Source: Humulus lupulus (Eukaryota > Streptophyta > Magnoliopsida > Rosales > Cannabaceae). From it: a stretch of DNA of 64,000 nucleotides. The translations under genes and the position numbers were made by a program. The notes below the pieces were generated by a model. That model worked only from the letters and a program-made list of their open reading frames with translations. It had not been told where the DNA came from and did not search any database. Each line of letters begins with the position of its first letter. Position 1 is the stretch's first letter. The stretch lies in the NCBI RefSeq assembly GCF_963169125.1, contig NC_084797.1, positions 88,693,868 through 88,757,867 on the forward strand, read 5' to 3'. Below, one piece after another: positions 31,096 through 43,410 of the stretch.

Positions 31096-34000
31096 AGGAT
31101 CATATCTACTTTTCAGGCCAACCAAGCGGGCACAAATACTGCTCCAACCAAAAATACTGGTACATATAACCAGAACTAGACAACCAATGGTAATAAGAAA
31201 AACCAGAATGCTGGAAAACAATGAAATAATTCGAATGGTGAGAGCAATAATGATAACAAACAAGCAAAAACCAATGATAAGCCATGAGAGTACAATCCTT
31301 GTTTTATCACCTATTCTACGCTTTTGAGGTAACAGACAAAAGTCTTTCAAGCTACATAGGTTGAAGTGCCTTATAGGAAGCAAATTCCTATTAGGAAAGA
31401 TAAATGTAAGAGAGACACAAATAAGTTTTGTCGCTTTCATAATGACTATGGACATGACACCAATGGGTGTAACCAACTCAAGAATGAAATCGAATTTCTC
31501 ATCCGCCAAAAACACCAGTCCATGAGAAGGTATGTTCGACGTCTTACTGAATAAAATCAACATGATGCACCCAATATGGAAGCACCAGCACAACCATTAC
31601 AACTAGACCCTGTAGCTGGTAATTTAAACATGATTTGCGGAGGACCACACATGGCCGATGAAAGTAGAATGGCACTAGAACGTTATGATCGGACACTTCG
31701 CCATGAACCGAGAGATGAGGTGTTAGTCATTGAGGAGCGTACTCCCAAAATACCTCGGTGTGAATGTAATCTAATAACATTCACCAAGCGTGACACCGCG
31801 CATTTAAAATTTCCACACAATGACTGTTTGGTCATAGAAGCCCATATTGGCAATATGATCGTTGCCAGAACAATGATAGATCATGGCTCCTCTGTATACA
31901 TCCTTTTCACAACTACCCTTGAAAGGATGAAGTTATCTGTATGAGATCTAGAGCCCTGCACACAAAACCTATATGGCTTTACTGGAGAAGGAATGGCTCC
32001 AATTGGAATAATTAAACTAGCAGTGCATGTGTGAACTATACTAGCAAATAGTACAGTCATGGCCATGTTTGTGGTAGTCGACATTCCCTTTTCTTTCAAT
32101 GCCTTACTTGGAAGATTGATAATGATCGACCTAAGACCATTAAATCCATATTCCACTTAATTATGAAGTTTCCCAAGGGAAACCAAAGAGAGGCTCGAGA
32201 GTGCTATACCTCCTCCATCACAACTACTAAAAAAGGCTTGGCATAAAAAAACATGATATATGTTGGACCAATAGAGAGCAAGCCAACAATAGTGATGGGA
32301 GTAAGCACCATCGAGGAACAAGCCACAATGTCCTTAGATGAACCGAGTAGCTCCCAATAGGGAGATGCCCAAAGCACAGGGGAAGATGTTGATCCTCACT
32401 TTGGGGACTTTGATACTGGAGTGGGACTAATTGAAGACATTGAGGAAGTTTCACTCAACCAGAACTAGCTGACAAAAACAATAAAAATTGGAAAAAAATA
32501 ATACAGAGAAGTCAAGTATGAACTTATAAGTGTTTTAATAAATAACCATGACGTATTTGTCTGGTCGCACAATGATATGGTGGGCATTAACCCCACTGTT
32601 ATCAACCATGCCTTGAACATAGACAAAGATAACTTCAAACCAGTGCACCATATAAGAAGGTTGCTCAATAAAGAGAGATCTAGGGTCTTAAAAGAAGATT
32701 TTGAAAAGCTAAAAGAGAATGTATTCATAAGAGAATCCTTCTACCTAGGATGGGTATCTATTCTTGTCGTAATACTAAAGTCGAATGGCAAGTGGAGGAC
32801 TTGTGTGGACTTCACTGATTTGAACAAGGCATGTCCCAAAGATTTTTTTCCTTACCAAGAAATGACCAATTGGTCAATGATACCGCAGTACATGAAATCC
32901 TTACATTTATGGATGCCTACTTGAGGTACAATCTAATCAGCATGAACATTCTCGATGAGGAACATACCATCTTCAAAATCGATAAAGGTTAATACTGTTA
33001 TAAAGTAATGCCTTTTGGACTCAAAAATTATGGCACAACATACCAATGACTGGTAAATATGATGTTCAAGAATCATATAGGCAACAACATGGAAATCTAC
33101 ATCGACGATATGCTGGTAAAGTAAAAAAAGGCAGGGGGCATGTAACAGATCTAGTAGAATCCTTCACCATTCTCAAGCATTACGATATGAGGCTAAACCC
33201 TTTAAAATGTTAGTTTGGGGTAAGCTAGGGCAAGTTCCTTGGTTTATCGTAAATGCAAGAGGCATAGAAGCTAATCAAGAGAAAATTAAGCCTTTAATTC
33301 AAATGAAATCCCTGACAAAGATAAAAGAAGTACAAAGCCTAACGGGACAAATCGCAGCTCTTAGTACGTTCGTTTCAAAATCAACTGACAAGTGTGTGCC
33401 TTTTTTAACTTGCTAAAGGGAAATAGCAAATTCGAGTGGACAGAAGAATGTGAAAAGGCTTTAAAAGAACTCAAAGATCATCTGGAACAATCACCGGTCT
33501 TATCAAAACTGATTGATGGGGAAACACTTTAACTATATCCGCAGTTATGGAAAATGTTGTTAGTGCAACCCTTATCAGGGAAGCAGACAGATTCAATCAT
33601 CCAATGTTTTATATAAGCAAAAGGTTGATTGGAGAAGAAATGTGATACCCCATGATTGAAAAATTACCTTACTACTTGCTGCTAATAGCAAGAAAGTTAA
33701 GGCCCAACTTTGAAGCTCACCCTATCACAGTACTAACCAACAAACCTCTTATGCAGTTGTTACAAAAACTAGAAACATCTGGTCGACTACTGAAGTGGGA
33801 AATAGAGCTAGCGTAGTACGAAATCGCATACCAGCTAAGAACTGCTATTAAAGTGTAGGACTTAGCAGTTTTATTGCTTAATGCACTAGAGTACCAGAGG
33901 AAAACGAGCAGATGAATGAACTAGAGAATGATGGAGAAATTTTTCCAACATGGAAGCTGTTATGGATGGGTCCTCAACCGAAGCTCGGGAGTTGGACTTA

Positions 34001-35641
34001 TCCTTATTATACCTGAATGGCATCGCATTTATTGCGCACATAGATTTGGTTTCAATGCTTCAAACAATGAGGAAGAATACATGCCTCTCCTGGAAGGATT
34101 ACGACTTGTTAGGGATGTCAAAGAGCTACCAGTAGACATATACAGTGATTCACAACTGGTCGTAAATTAGGTATTGGGCGAATACTAGGCTCGAGGCATA
34201 AAAATGGCCTCCGAACATAGTAAAGCTAAAGATCTTCTAGAACAGTTTAAAAAGTTTATCATACGGTAGGTGCTTGTGACCAGAATTCTAACGCTGATGC
34301 CTTAGCAAAATTGGCAAGTGCCAATGATGCTAATATTCTAAATGTAACACCTGTTGCACACCTTGCCCGACCTAGTATAAACAAATCAGAAAAAATGCTA
34401 CTGCTTGATAACACCCCCTCCGGGATGAATCCTATTGCAACATATTTGGATCAATGAATTTCACCTTAAGATAGAAATGAGGCTCGGAAAATTTCAAGGC
34501 AAGCAACTACACACATAATCAATGATGGAGTAATGTACAGAAGAGGATGCTCAATGCCTTTACTTTGGTGTGTCACTAGAGTAGAAGCAAAACTGTTAAT
34601 GATTGAAGTACATGAGGGATTCAGTGGCAATCACGCAGGGGAGGGGGGGGGGGGGTAAAGTCTAGCTAAGAAGATATTGTGACAAGGGTATTTTTGGCCA
34701 ATGATGAATAAGGATTCTATCGAGTATGTGAAAAAATGTGACAAGGACTCTCCAAAATACCTCGAGTAGCTCCCAACAAACTTAAACAGATGAAAAGTCC
34801 ATGGCCCTTTGATGTGTGGGGCTTTGACTTAATCGGGAAACTACCAACAGGAAAAGGTGGAGTCAGATTTAAAGTGGTCGCAATGGACTATTTTACTAAG
34901 TGGATTGAAGTAGAACAACTGGAAACCATTACATCAAAGAAGTTGCTCAATTTTTTAGTAAAAAATATCATCTGCAGGTATGGGCTACCAAAGAAAATAG
35001 TTTCAAATAAAAGCACCATGTTTGAGGGTGATCTATTCACAGACTTTTGTGTTCAGCATGGTATCACTAAAAGCTTTTAAGTAGTGACACATCCTCAAGA
35101 AAATGGACAAGTAGAAGTTGTCATCAAAACTTTAAAGGATACAATGAAAAAGCGGCTCAAACAAGGTAAAGGCAAATAGTTAGAAACTTTACCATAAGTT
35201 TTCGGACATATCGGACTACTGTTCATACCTCAACTGGCCATACTCCATTCTCCTTAGATTATGGATATGAACCTATGACACCCATCGCATCTAAGGAGTA
35301 CGTACGGCCAAGAACAAAACCACCAATTTTTAGCTAAAACTCTTGACCTAATTGATGAACAAAGGGAGAAATCACAATTACAAGTGGCTACTAACCAACA
35401 GAAAGTTTCCTGGTACATTAACTTTCGTGTTAGAGATAAAAAAAAATCATAGGGAGATCTAGTATTGCAACAAGTGTTCCAAAACACTAAGGACCCTGCA
35501 ATAGGAGTTTTAGGACACAATTGGGAAGGACCATACCAAATCGTAGAAGTTTTACAGCTAGGAATGTATAAACTTGCTTGATTGAATAATAAACTAGTCG
35601 CAAGAAACTGGAATGGTGAACACTTGCAAAAATATTATTAA
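31096..35641 (+). pseudogene. gag-pol: Tat-C gag-pol fragment
   Basis: Begins inside the gag C-terminus (Asn/Thr-rich linker). It then has the zinc knuckle CRFHNDYGHDTNGC near 31425-31470, a protease near 31860 with its active-site Thr replaced (IDHGSS), reverse transcriptase 32577-33400 (YIDDMLVK near 33100), RNase H 33430-33850, second RNase H 33930-34320 (YSDSQLVV at about 34140), and integrase 34480-35641 ending HLQKYY. There are numerous stops and frameshifts throughout. Homologous to Tat-B over the whole length but clearly more diverged, so an older or different subfamily. Confidence 0.85.
34641..34656 (+). repeat. Poly-G run in Tat-C integrase
   Basis: GGGGA followed by thirteen G in a row, where Tat-B has five G (AGGGGGC) in the integrase zinc-finger region. 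A homopolymer expansion or a sequencing/assembly artefact. Confidence 0.6.
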
Positions 35642-36586
35642 TAAAACATTGGTCAAAAGGCATGCTTTATCTACCTACTCTGCCTAGCTTAGTTCTAGAT
35701 TTATTTTACTTGTAAGGCACGCTTATTGCCCACTGTTTTATACTATGTTTATTTTTGGTTGTAAGGCACGTATTTCCCATTTTTCGAACAACAATTATTA
35801 CTTAGACATTTTTTTTATTTTGTTATCAAGCACATTTTTCCCTTAAATATGACCAGCAACCTCTGATTAATTCAATTCTTAATTTTTTTATGTGAAACAT
35901 TCATCACTCGTAGAATTTTTGAAGTCAATAAACACATTTTATCGATACTATTACAAGATATCTACTAGAGAGTGTGCTAGACACACTCAATATTACCAAA
36001 TTTTTTTATTATAACCAGTATTGCTTAACATGTGAGAATCTTTACCAACATACAAGTATACTACTTTATGAGATAAATTTGAGTAGTTGTATTAACTCGA
36101 CTAGGACTGGTTATTTGGCAAGTGACCAAGGACTTACCTCCTTGATCACTTGGGGGGCATATAGGGTATTCATAATCGTACATAAGTAAATGAGGGGAAA
36201 AGCACTACTGAGTAGTACATAGAAATTTTTTCAATATTTATAAAGTGTTATGCTTTGTTCATTAAAAACATGGAAACTAAAGACTTCGTTTGTTTGACAC
36301 GAGCATGAAAGTTTGAAAACACATATAGCATTTAAATTGTTATATCAAGTCCAAATTAATGAGAAATATATTCTATTTAATGCAAGAGAATTACTACAGA
36401 AATATGGGAGATTAAAAGCTGCTTGGTCAGCACCAATAATTTTTCACCATAAATCTAATGATTCTGGTGACCAACAAAAGAATATTTATATATACATATA
36501 TATATTACGACCAAGAACATTCCCTCTCAATGCTTGACCATTTCAGCATCGTCCTGCTTGGGCCTTTGGTCGCTATCAGGATTCTA
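35642..36586. other. Tat-C spacer
   Basis: AT-rich and non-coding, between pol and the antisense gene; holds the internal hairpin at 36120-36157. Confidence 0.6.
36120..36157 (+). other. Hairpin plus G-run, internal site of Tat-C
   Basis: AAGTGACCAAGGA (36120-36132) pairs with TCCTTGATCACTT (36139-36151) at 12 of 13 positions, loop CTTACC, followed at once by six G (36152-36157) and CATATAGGG. Confidence 0.75.
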
Positions 36587-37917
36587 GGAGACGTTTGGGG
36601 AAGTAGCAGTTAACTCTTCCTCTTCATGGGCTAAGCATTTAGCAATAACTTTATCCCGAAGGTTGGCGGGAAGGTAATCGAAGTTGGCTCCCTTATTTTT
36701 TTTCCAAAACATGAAAAAAACAATTGAAGGGCGCACTCCTGATCCTTGTTAGGTCCGAAGAATGTGAATCCTTCCCCTTAGATCTCCTTCAGTATGTTTT
36801 TTCTCATCTATCAGCTTCTTCTGCTCCGCCTCCAGCTACTTCACTTGCTCCTCAAGGTTTTTCCTCTTATGTTCAAGCTCCTCGATCTGGTGCTTTTGCT
36901 TGGTCCCCATCTCCTCGAGGGCCTTAATCACCCAGCCCTTGATTTCAACCTTGGTGATTCTATCCTTCTAATCCTCCTGAGGCTCCTTGCAAAGGTTGTA
37001 GTTGATAGTGTTTGAATCCTTGAAGCTCTTCACGGCGGCCTGTGATTTCTTCAATGACTCTATAACTTTGAGTGCTTCAGTTTAGGTATTGGCGAGGGTT
37101 ATCATGCTCTGTGAGGATAGTAGAAGTTAAATTCTAGCAAGAAACATAACAAAAAATATAAGAATTTAAACGGATACTTATTGAAAGGAGCTAAAACATG
37201 AAGCGACCTAGTCCCAAGTCCACAGAAGAATGCTCGTAGTTTATAAAGGATTCAATAATCAGGCGGTGTTGGGCAAGTGTCTAGACCAAGGAGGAGATGG
37301 CCTCCTTGGTGACCTTCAATTTCCTTTTCGCCTGCTCGGTCTTAGCAGCTGGGTCCATGGCTTGTCGGCCAGCAAGAGAAGGAGGAGGTTGGCTAGCAAG
37401 ATACTCTTAACCAGTGAAGGGAGTTTGAGTAGGAGAACATATAGAAGGTGCCACCTGAGAGGCAGGAGCAGGTGGATCACTCCTTCGTAGCTTAGCGACT
37501 GGCTCTTTGCTCGAGCTGGACTTAGGAGCCACCTTTTTTTACGTTTGCTGTGGTTGCTGCTCATTAACCGCATGCCTTACGACTTGAAGATCTATGGCCA
37601 ATATTTTTCTAGTTGTTTGTTGAATACTAGCCATATCTGGGGAACAGAAATCCACAGTTAAAACTTCTCCAACAAATGTACACCTGCTCGCTGCCCTACC
37701 ACGGGTCGGAATTCCGACCGGGAGTGGATTAACAAAGTTAGGGTAGATAAGAAAAGTCCAATTAAGTGGAAGGAATTTCCTTATTCCTTGGTTTAATTCC
37801 TCAATCATTCATCAATATTCAAGATCAGGAACAAAATTAAAATCATAATGAGAATGCTCACCCGATTCATCAATAGGTTCTGAAATATTGTGATTAAGAT
37901 CAATGTCTTGTCGAGTC
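36587..37917 (-). pseudogene. Antisense gene of Tat-C, C-terminal half
   Basis: On the minus strand, fragments of the antisense Tat protein in shifting frames: an acidic segment near 37830-37910, a Ser/Thr/Pro-rich region 37430-37800, coiled coil 36760-37080, and the conserved tail FWKKNKGANFDYLP near 36665-36715. A stop lies at about 36588. Cut off at 37917 by LTR-D, so the Transposase_28 portion is missing. Confidence 0.6.
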
Positions 37918-38438
37918 TATAACGTCCTCTTAATCAAGGACTGCTACACTATGTATTTCAAATAGTGCTAGACTCACTAAATGAGTCATTTGGCCATAAC
38001 TGTGTAACTAAATGTTATTAATGGTTTAGGGTTAAAAAATTTGGTCAAAAGGCAAAATTGTTTCTAAAAACGTTTACTTCCATACATGGGATCCCAAACT
38101 ACATTTAAAATGGTTAATTACAATTGAAAAGTTACAACCAGCCGACCTAAGCGGCAAAATAGGGTTCGACCCTAGTTCCTCTGAGAAACCCCAGCCATGG
38201 TGGTCGAGAAGCTGTAGATGTACACATTGTCACCAAAGCTCTCCAACTCAAGGATGATCCAGCAAAGTTTTCCCCTTACCTGCACCATATAGCACCCATG
38301 AGCCAAGGCTCAGCAAGAAAACTTAAACATGCTCATAAGAAGTTAATAACATGTTACCAAATCATAATAAGCATGCCTAGCAATAATAAACCTACTCATG
38401 CATGCATACATTTCATTTAAATGACTACAATGTCATAT

Positions 38439-38650
38439 GGGGCCAGTTGCAGATAGATAAATGATTAACAAATCATATCGGGGCCTGTTGCCCAAAATAC
38501 ATGACTAATAAATCATTCCAAGGGTCGTTGCCCAAGATCCAGGATTATTGAATCATACTTGGGCCTGTTGCCCAAAATACATGATTAATGAGTCATACTA
38601 GGGCACAACGCCCTAGGATATGGGACTAATGAGTCACCCCGGGGCCCTTT
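38439..38650. repeat. ~40-bp tandem repeats in LTR-D
   Basis: Five to six diverged copies of a roughly 40-bp unit built on 'gggcctgttgcccaaaatac' followed by 'atgactaataaatcat'. Confidence 0.7.
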
Positions 38651-39145
38651 GCCCTATCCTCTGTATAACCAACCTTGTAGCTGGCAAAGCGTACCTGGCG
38701 CTTTAGTTTTCAATGACAAATAAGGCAGTAAGTATATGTCACGCTCTTGATTAGGCATAACCATATTGACCAGCGCTTAGCGCTATTGCCACCCTTGACT
38801 TATAAGTAAATGCTTTTCAACTAGCACTAAATGCTATTGCTGTCCTTGACTTATATGTCAATGCTTTCGACTGGAACTCAACATGCTAATGTTGCTCTTC
38901 ACTCATAATTCAAGTCCATGGCCCAACCTAGGATATGGGACTAATAAGTCACCTCGGGGCCCATTGCCCTATCCTCTATATAACCAGCTCTAGAGCTAGC
39001 CCAGCGTACCTGACGCTTTAGTTTTCTATGACCAATAGGTCGGTGAAGCGTATGTCACTCTCCTGATTAGGCATAACCATATCAACTAGCCTCTCAGTGC
39101 ACTATTGCCACCCTTGGCTTATAAGTCAGTGCTTTTCGAACAACG
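38612..39145. repeat. ~315-bp direct duplication in LTR-D
   Basis: The segment starting CCTAGGATATGGGACTAAT at 38612 recurs at 38927 with about 80 to 85 percent identity by eye, through GCATAACCATAT to the 'gcttttc' at about 39140. Confidence 0.7.
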
Positions 39146-39300
39146 CCCGACGCTATTGTCGTCCTTAACACATAAGTCAATGTTTTTCTTAATCAGATAA
39201 TTCAGACAAGCGTATATCATATATCAAATATCCAGATATAGAGTATTCAACATTCTTAATCAATGATCACAAGCATAATCATATTCATGAACATTCTCAT

Positions 39301-40653
39301 AGGCTGAAGGACTTCTCTATTTCTGAGATGGGTTTGTTGAAGTACAAAGGACGGATTTGTGTTCCGATTGATCCAGACATTCGGCGAGAGATTCTGGACG
39401 AGTCTCATACCACTCCCTACTCTTTACACCCAGGTTCTACGAAGATGTACCATGACCTGAAGGTTTTGTATTGGTGGTCAGGCATGAAGAGGGACGTGGT
39501 GGATTATGTGGCTAGATGCCTAACCTGTCAGCAGATTAAGGCAGAACACCAGAGGCCAGCAGGATTATTACAGCCTCTTGGGATTCCCGAGTGGAAATGG
39601 GAAGATATTGCCATGGACTTTGTGGTAGGATTGCCAAAGACCGTGGGTCAGAATGACTCGGTGTGGGTGATTGTGGACAGGTATACGAAGTCCGCCCACT
39701 TCTTACCTGTGAAGACGACTTATACTGTGGATCAGTATGCAGAGCTTTATGTAAAAGAGATTGTTCGACTTCATGGGGCTCCGAGGTCGATAGTATCCGA
39801 CAGAGACCCCACTTTCACTTCCAAGTTTTGGAAGAGCCTACAGAAGGCAATGGGCACACAGCTTCGGTTTAGTACCGCTTATCATCCTCAGACGGATGGA
39901 CAGTCTAAGAGGACAATTCAGATACTGGAGGACATGTTACGAGCTTGTGTGTTGGATTTTGAGGGATCTTGGAGTAGGTATCTCCCTCTGATCGAGTTCT
40001 CGTACAATAACAGTTATCAGGCGACTATCGGAGTGGCTCCGTATGAGATGTTGTATGGAAGAAAGTGCAGATCGCCGATTCACTGGGAGGAGGCAGGTGA
40101 GAGAAGGTATTTAGGTCCTGAGATGGTTCAGAGGACCAATGAGGCACTTGAGAAGATTAGAGCTCGTATGCTCGCCTCCCAGAGTCGCCAGAAGAGTTAT
40201 TCAGATCAGAAACGCAGGAGCGTGGAATTTCAGGTTGGTGATCATGTGTTCCTCAGGGTTTCACCCCTGAGAGGAGTAAAACGATTTGGCGTTCGGGGCA
40301 AGCTGAGTCCCAGGTTTGTTGGCCCCTTTGAGGTTCTAGAACGAGTTGGGGAGGTGGCTTATAGGTTAGCAATGCCTCCAGCTCTATCAGGGGTTCATGA
40401 TGTGTTTCATGTATCCATGCTCCGGAAGTATGTTTCGGACACTACTCATGTGTTGAGCAATGAGAACTTGGAGTTGGATCGGGACTTATCATATGAAGAA
40501 AAGCCTGTTCAGATCCTTGATAGGAAGGACAAGGTCTTGAGGAGCAAGACCATCGCCTTGGTCAAAGTTTTGTGGAGGAACAGCAAGGTCGAAGAGGCAA
40601 CGTGGGAACTGGAATCAGATATGCGGGAGCGGTATCCCGAGTTGTTCAGGTAA
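39301..40653 (+). CDS. int: Chromo-E integrase with C-terminal chromodomain-like tail (partial pol)
   Basis: The 3' end of a Ty3/Gypsy chromovirus pol gene, Tekay-like. The frame is open from the truncation at 39301; M at 39328 is internal. The order is HH-CC zinc finger (CLTCQQIK near 39520), core WEDIAMDFVVGLP near 39600, VSDRDPTF near 39795, TDGQSKRTIQ near 39895, then LTR-binding-type C-terminus and a chromodomain-like tail (VEEATWELESDMRERYPELF) ending at 40653. The third catalytic residue, a Glu in the usual GQSER, is Lys here, exactly 35 residues after the second Asp. The enzyme should be inactive despite the open frame. Protease and reverse transcriptase are lost upstream. Confidence 0.9.
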   Translation, partial: RLKDFSISEMGLLKYKGRICVPIDPDIRREILDESHTTPYSLHPGSTKMYHDLKVLYWWSGMKRDVVDYVARCLTCQQIKAEHQRPAGLLQPLGIPEWKWEDIAMDFVVGLPKTVGQNDSVWVIVDRYTKSAHFLPVKTTYTVDQYAELYVKEIVRLHGAPRSIVSDRDPTFTSKFWKSLQKAMGTQLRFSTAYHPQTDGQSKRTIQILEDMLRACVLDFEGSWSRYLPLIEFSYNNSYQATIGVAPYEMLYGRKCRSPIHWEEAGERRYLGPEMVQRTNEALEKIRARMLASQSRQKSYSDQKRRSVEFQVGDHVFLRVSPLRGVKRFGVRGKLSPRFVGPFEVLERVGEVAYRLAMPPALSGVHDVFHVSMLRKYVSDTTHVLSNENLELDRDLSYEEKPVQILDRKDKVLRSKTIALVKVLWRNSKVEEATWELESDMRERYPELFR

Positions 40654-40675
40654 ATTTTGAGGACGAAATTCTCAT

Positions 40676-40689
40676 GAGAAGGGGATAGT
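40676..40689 (+). other. Polypurine tract of Chromo-E
   Basis: GAGAAGGGGATAGT directly before the LTR start TGTAACGACCC. The same tract precedes the chromovirus LTR at 54404 (minus strand). Unlike in the Tat elements, no substantial hairpin adjoins it. Confidence 0.7.
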
Positions 40690-42905
40690 TGTAACGACCC
40701 AAATTCAGTGTTTAGGCTTAAGGGCCTGGGGAAGTGTGCCTGGAGGGCATAATGGGATTTTGTGTGTGACTTTAATGAGCTTAATGCATGATTACGATTT
40801 ATTGCACGTTATGTGATTAGTTGATTAATTGAGATGCATGACTATGTGAATTAGTATGCATGTAGACCTGATTGTCTTAGAATGAGCATGATTGTAATCT
40901 GGCCATGTTTGGGCATATCTGTGATAATTGTACTATGTGAATTGTGCCATGTGAGTGTGATGTTTTTATCAGGATGCACGCATCGAGACGGTCCTAGTGA
41001 GCCAGTTAGTCTAAAAGTCACAACGGGATGTTGTACCCGGCTCGGGAGGAGCCTAGGGGTACTTCGGGAATCTTATAAGTTGAGTTTAGAACGAGTGATT
41101 AGTTATTGGTATTTTGGTAACCATTTGTAACTGCTGTGAGTAACAAGTTTTAAGATAGGAAGTGGTAGAATTGAAATGAAAGTGTTAAGACTTAAGTACC
41201 CTTGAAGGTTTAGCTTAGAAGGATTAGTAAGAAGGGGTAATTTGGTCTTTTGGCAAGGCAAATAGGCAAGTTTCAGCTGGGTATATGGGGTATACGGTTT
41301 GGGGCATTTAGGTTCACTTGTGGCTTTGATAAAATTAGAAGAGAAGGAAAAGAAGAGGAGAGAAAGGCTAGGGCAAGAAGAAGAAAGAAGAAGAGGTGTA
41401 GAAGGGGCTGAAGTGGGAAGCTTAGAAGGAGATCAAGGGAACTTTTAGGGTGGATTCTACTCTTGAGGTAAGGATCTTATGCTTATTTAAGTTTGTTTTC
41501 TGTGTTGGTTGAGGAATTTAATGCTTGAGTTAAGATTTTTATGGGTTTTGGTTTGAGTTGCTGAATTTGAGGGTAATGGTGTGGATCTTGGGTGTGTTGA
41601 TGTTTTGACCTTGATCCTAGTGTTTGTAGGGTGTTAGATTGTTCATATGAGGTTTGGATTTGAGTTTTGAGACTTAGGTATTGGTTGGGGTGATTTGGAG
41701 AGGTTAAAGCTCGAGAAAAATTGCAGGAAAAACCCAGAATTCTGGGTCTGCGAAGGTGTGCCGCGGCAGGGGTTTTTCGTGCCGCGGCGGGGAGCTTCTG
41801 ACTGATGGGTGCCGCGGCACAAGGAAGTGGTGCCGCGGCACAAGGCAATTTTCAGGATAGCTTTTCTTGGCAATTTTAGGTCTTAGCTCCGGGGGTTCGG
41901 GGGATGCCTCAGGGGTGTTGTTTTAAGGTTTTAGAGGTCCCGAGAGTGCGGGATTGGTCCCGGGAAGTGGTTTTGGGTTTGGTTAGTATTAAAAGTGTTT
42001 TATGTGTGTTGTGACTAGGATTTCGGAGAGGCTCGTGCTAGAGGACCGTGCTCGTGACCGTGGTGCATCGGAAGGCACGGAATACAGGTAAGAAAACCGT
42101 AACACCCGAGTATAGGGCATGGCCCCACTGTGTGATTGTAGGGCATGGCCCCAGATTGTACTATGTGCAAATGTTTAACCTTAAATGAATCATGATGTGT
42201 GTGAATGATTATTTCGAATGTACTATATGTGTGATTATGATGAAATGAACGGCAAGGGCCGAGTGCGGCGTAGGCCGGGGCGGCCGTGGGGCCGAAAGTA
42301 ACACACAGCACATGGGATGCTTATATTCAGGGTGGGACCCAAGGGATACATGAGTTATCCTCGCGGTGAGAACCGAAACCCCAGGCCTTGGTAAGGCCTC
42401 AGGGGAGGCATGGTCGTACTTGTTTATTATGATGGTTTTCCTATGTGTCAGTGAATTATTGCCAGCTATTTGTTTTGCATATGTTATGTGTTATTTGGGT
42501 TTTCTTGCTGGGCTTCGGCTCACGGGTGCTCCGTGTGGCAGGTAAAAGCAAGGAGTCAGTCAACCGGCCATGAGTATGGAGAGCGTGGGGGCGGCGCGTA
42601 CATGTTCGGCCTGCCCGACTGCTTTGGTTGGGTTCATTTTGTATATGGCTGTATTTAACCATTCTTTTGATAGCTGATCAAATGTAAATCTATTTTTGAG
42701 TTGTAAACATTTTGTAAACCTTATTTTGGGATCCCAGATGTTTTATATTTAACGTTTTCAATGAAGTTGGCCATTTTAAAAGAATACAGCCTTAAACTCT
42801 GGTTTAATCACACTTTTGGTTTTAGAAACCACTTTGAGTCAATTAAATGCACAATTTCTGTTTTAAACTCACTTAGTAACGGCTCTAAGGTAGTAGGGCG
42901 TTACA
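40690..42905 (+). repeat. Chromo-E 3' LTR
   Basis: Begins TGTAACGACCC and ends GGGCGTTACA, 2,216 bp. Purine-rich GA tract at 41334-41420. Four copies of the palindrome-like GTGCCGCGGC lie at 41758-41842. It is inserted within the LTR of Chromo-F2: sequence from 42906 continues that LTR. The matching left-hand flank is lost. Confidence 0.85.
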
Positions 42906-43410
42906 CGGGGTACCCAAAACGTCTCCGAGGGTAAAAATGGTCAAAACCCCCAAATTCCCTCCTGATGTCACTAACCTCAAATATATCCTCAAATATTCAT
43001 TCCCATTACCCAATATCCCGGTAATGTACTAAATACCCAAAACACCCCTTGATTCACCCCAAGTCAAGTATTGGTCTCGTTGTGACTTTTCCACTAACTT
43101 GTACCCTAGGATTGTCTCGTGCCGAGTAACCCAAATTTATCCACATAATGATGTGGTCTCACACATATATTACATATATCCCAAATTTATCCATAACCGG
43201 CCAAATTACGAAAATTTTCCATTTAATCAGAATTGACCCACATGCATATTTAATACACCTAAACATGCATATCAAGTCATATTATTATATAACTCACATA
43301 ATTATATAATGATACACGTATATATCACATAAACACATAATTTCAATAATTTTCTATCCTTGCCCCCTAATGAAGGCCCTAAGCCTTATTAGGTAATTTC
43401 AAACATTACA
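42906..43410 (-). repeat. Chromo-F2 3' LTR, partial
   Basis: Matches the Chromo-F LTRs in the same orientation from 'cggggta' onward (compare 60431-60897) to the end ATTACA at 43410. The remainder was displaced or deleted when Chromo-E entered. Confidence 0.7.

Larger units (their letters stand above)
37918..39300 (-). repeat. LTR-D, inverted chromovirus-type LTR fragment
   Basis: Its left end (TATAACGTCC at 37918) is the reverse complement of the LTR end seen at 62331. The region 37985-38240 matches 62080-62300 inverted (for example CCGCTTAGGACGG against CCGACCTAAGCGG). The other end is truncated where Chromo-E begins. Internally it has two levels of duplication, listed separately. Confidence 0.7.

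Noticed and set aside
39328..40653. Chromo-E pol as an active integrase
   Set aside because: The catalytic Glu is replaced by Lys and the upstream protease and polymerase are missing.
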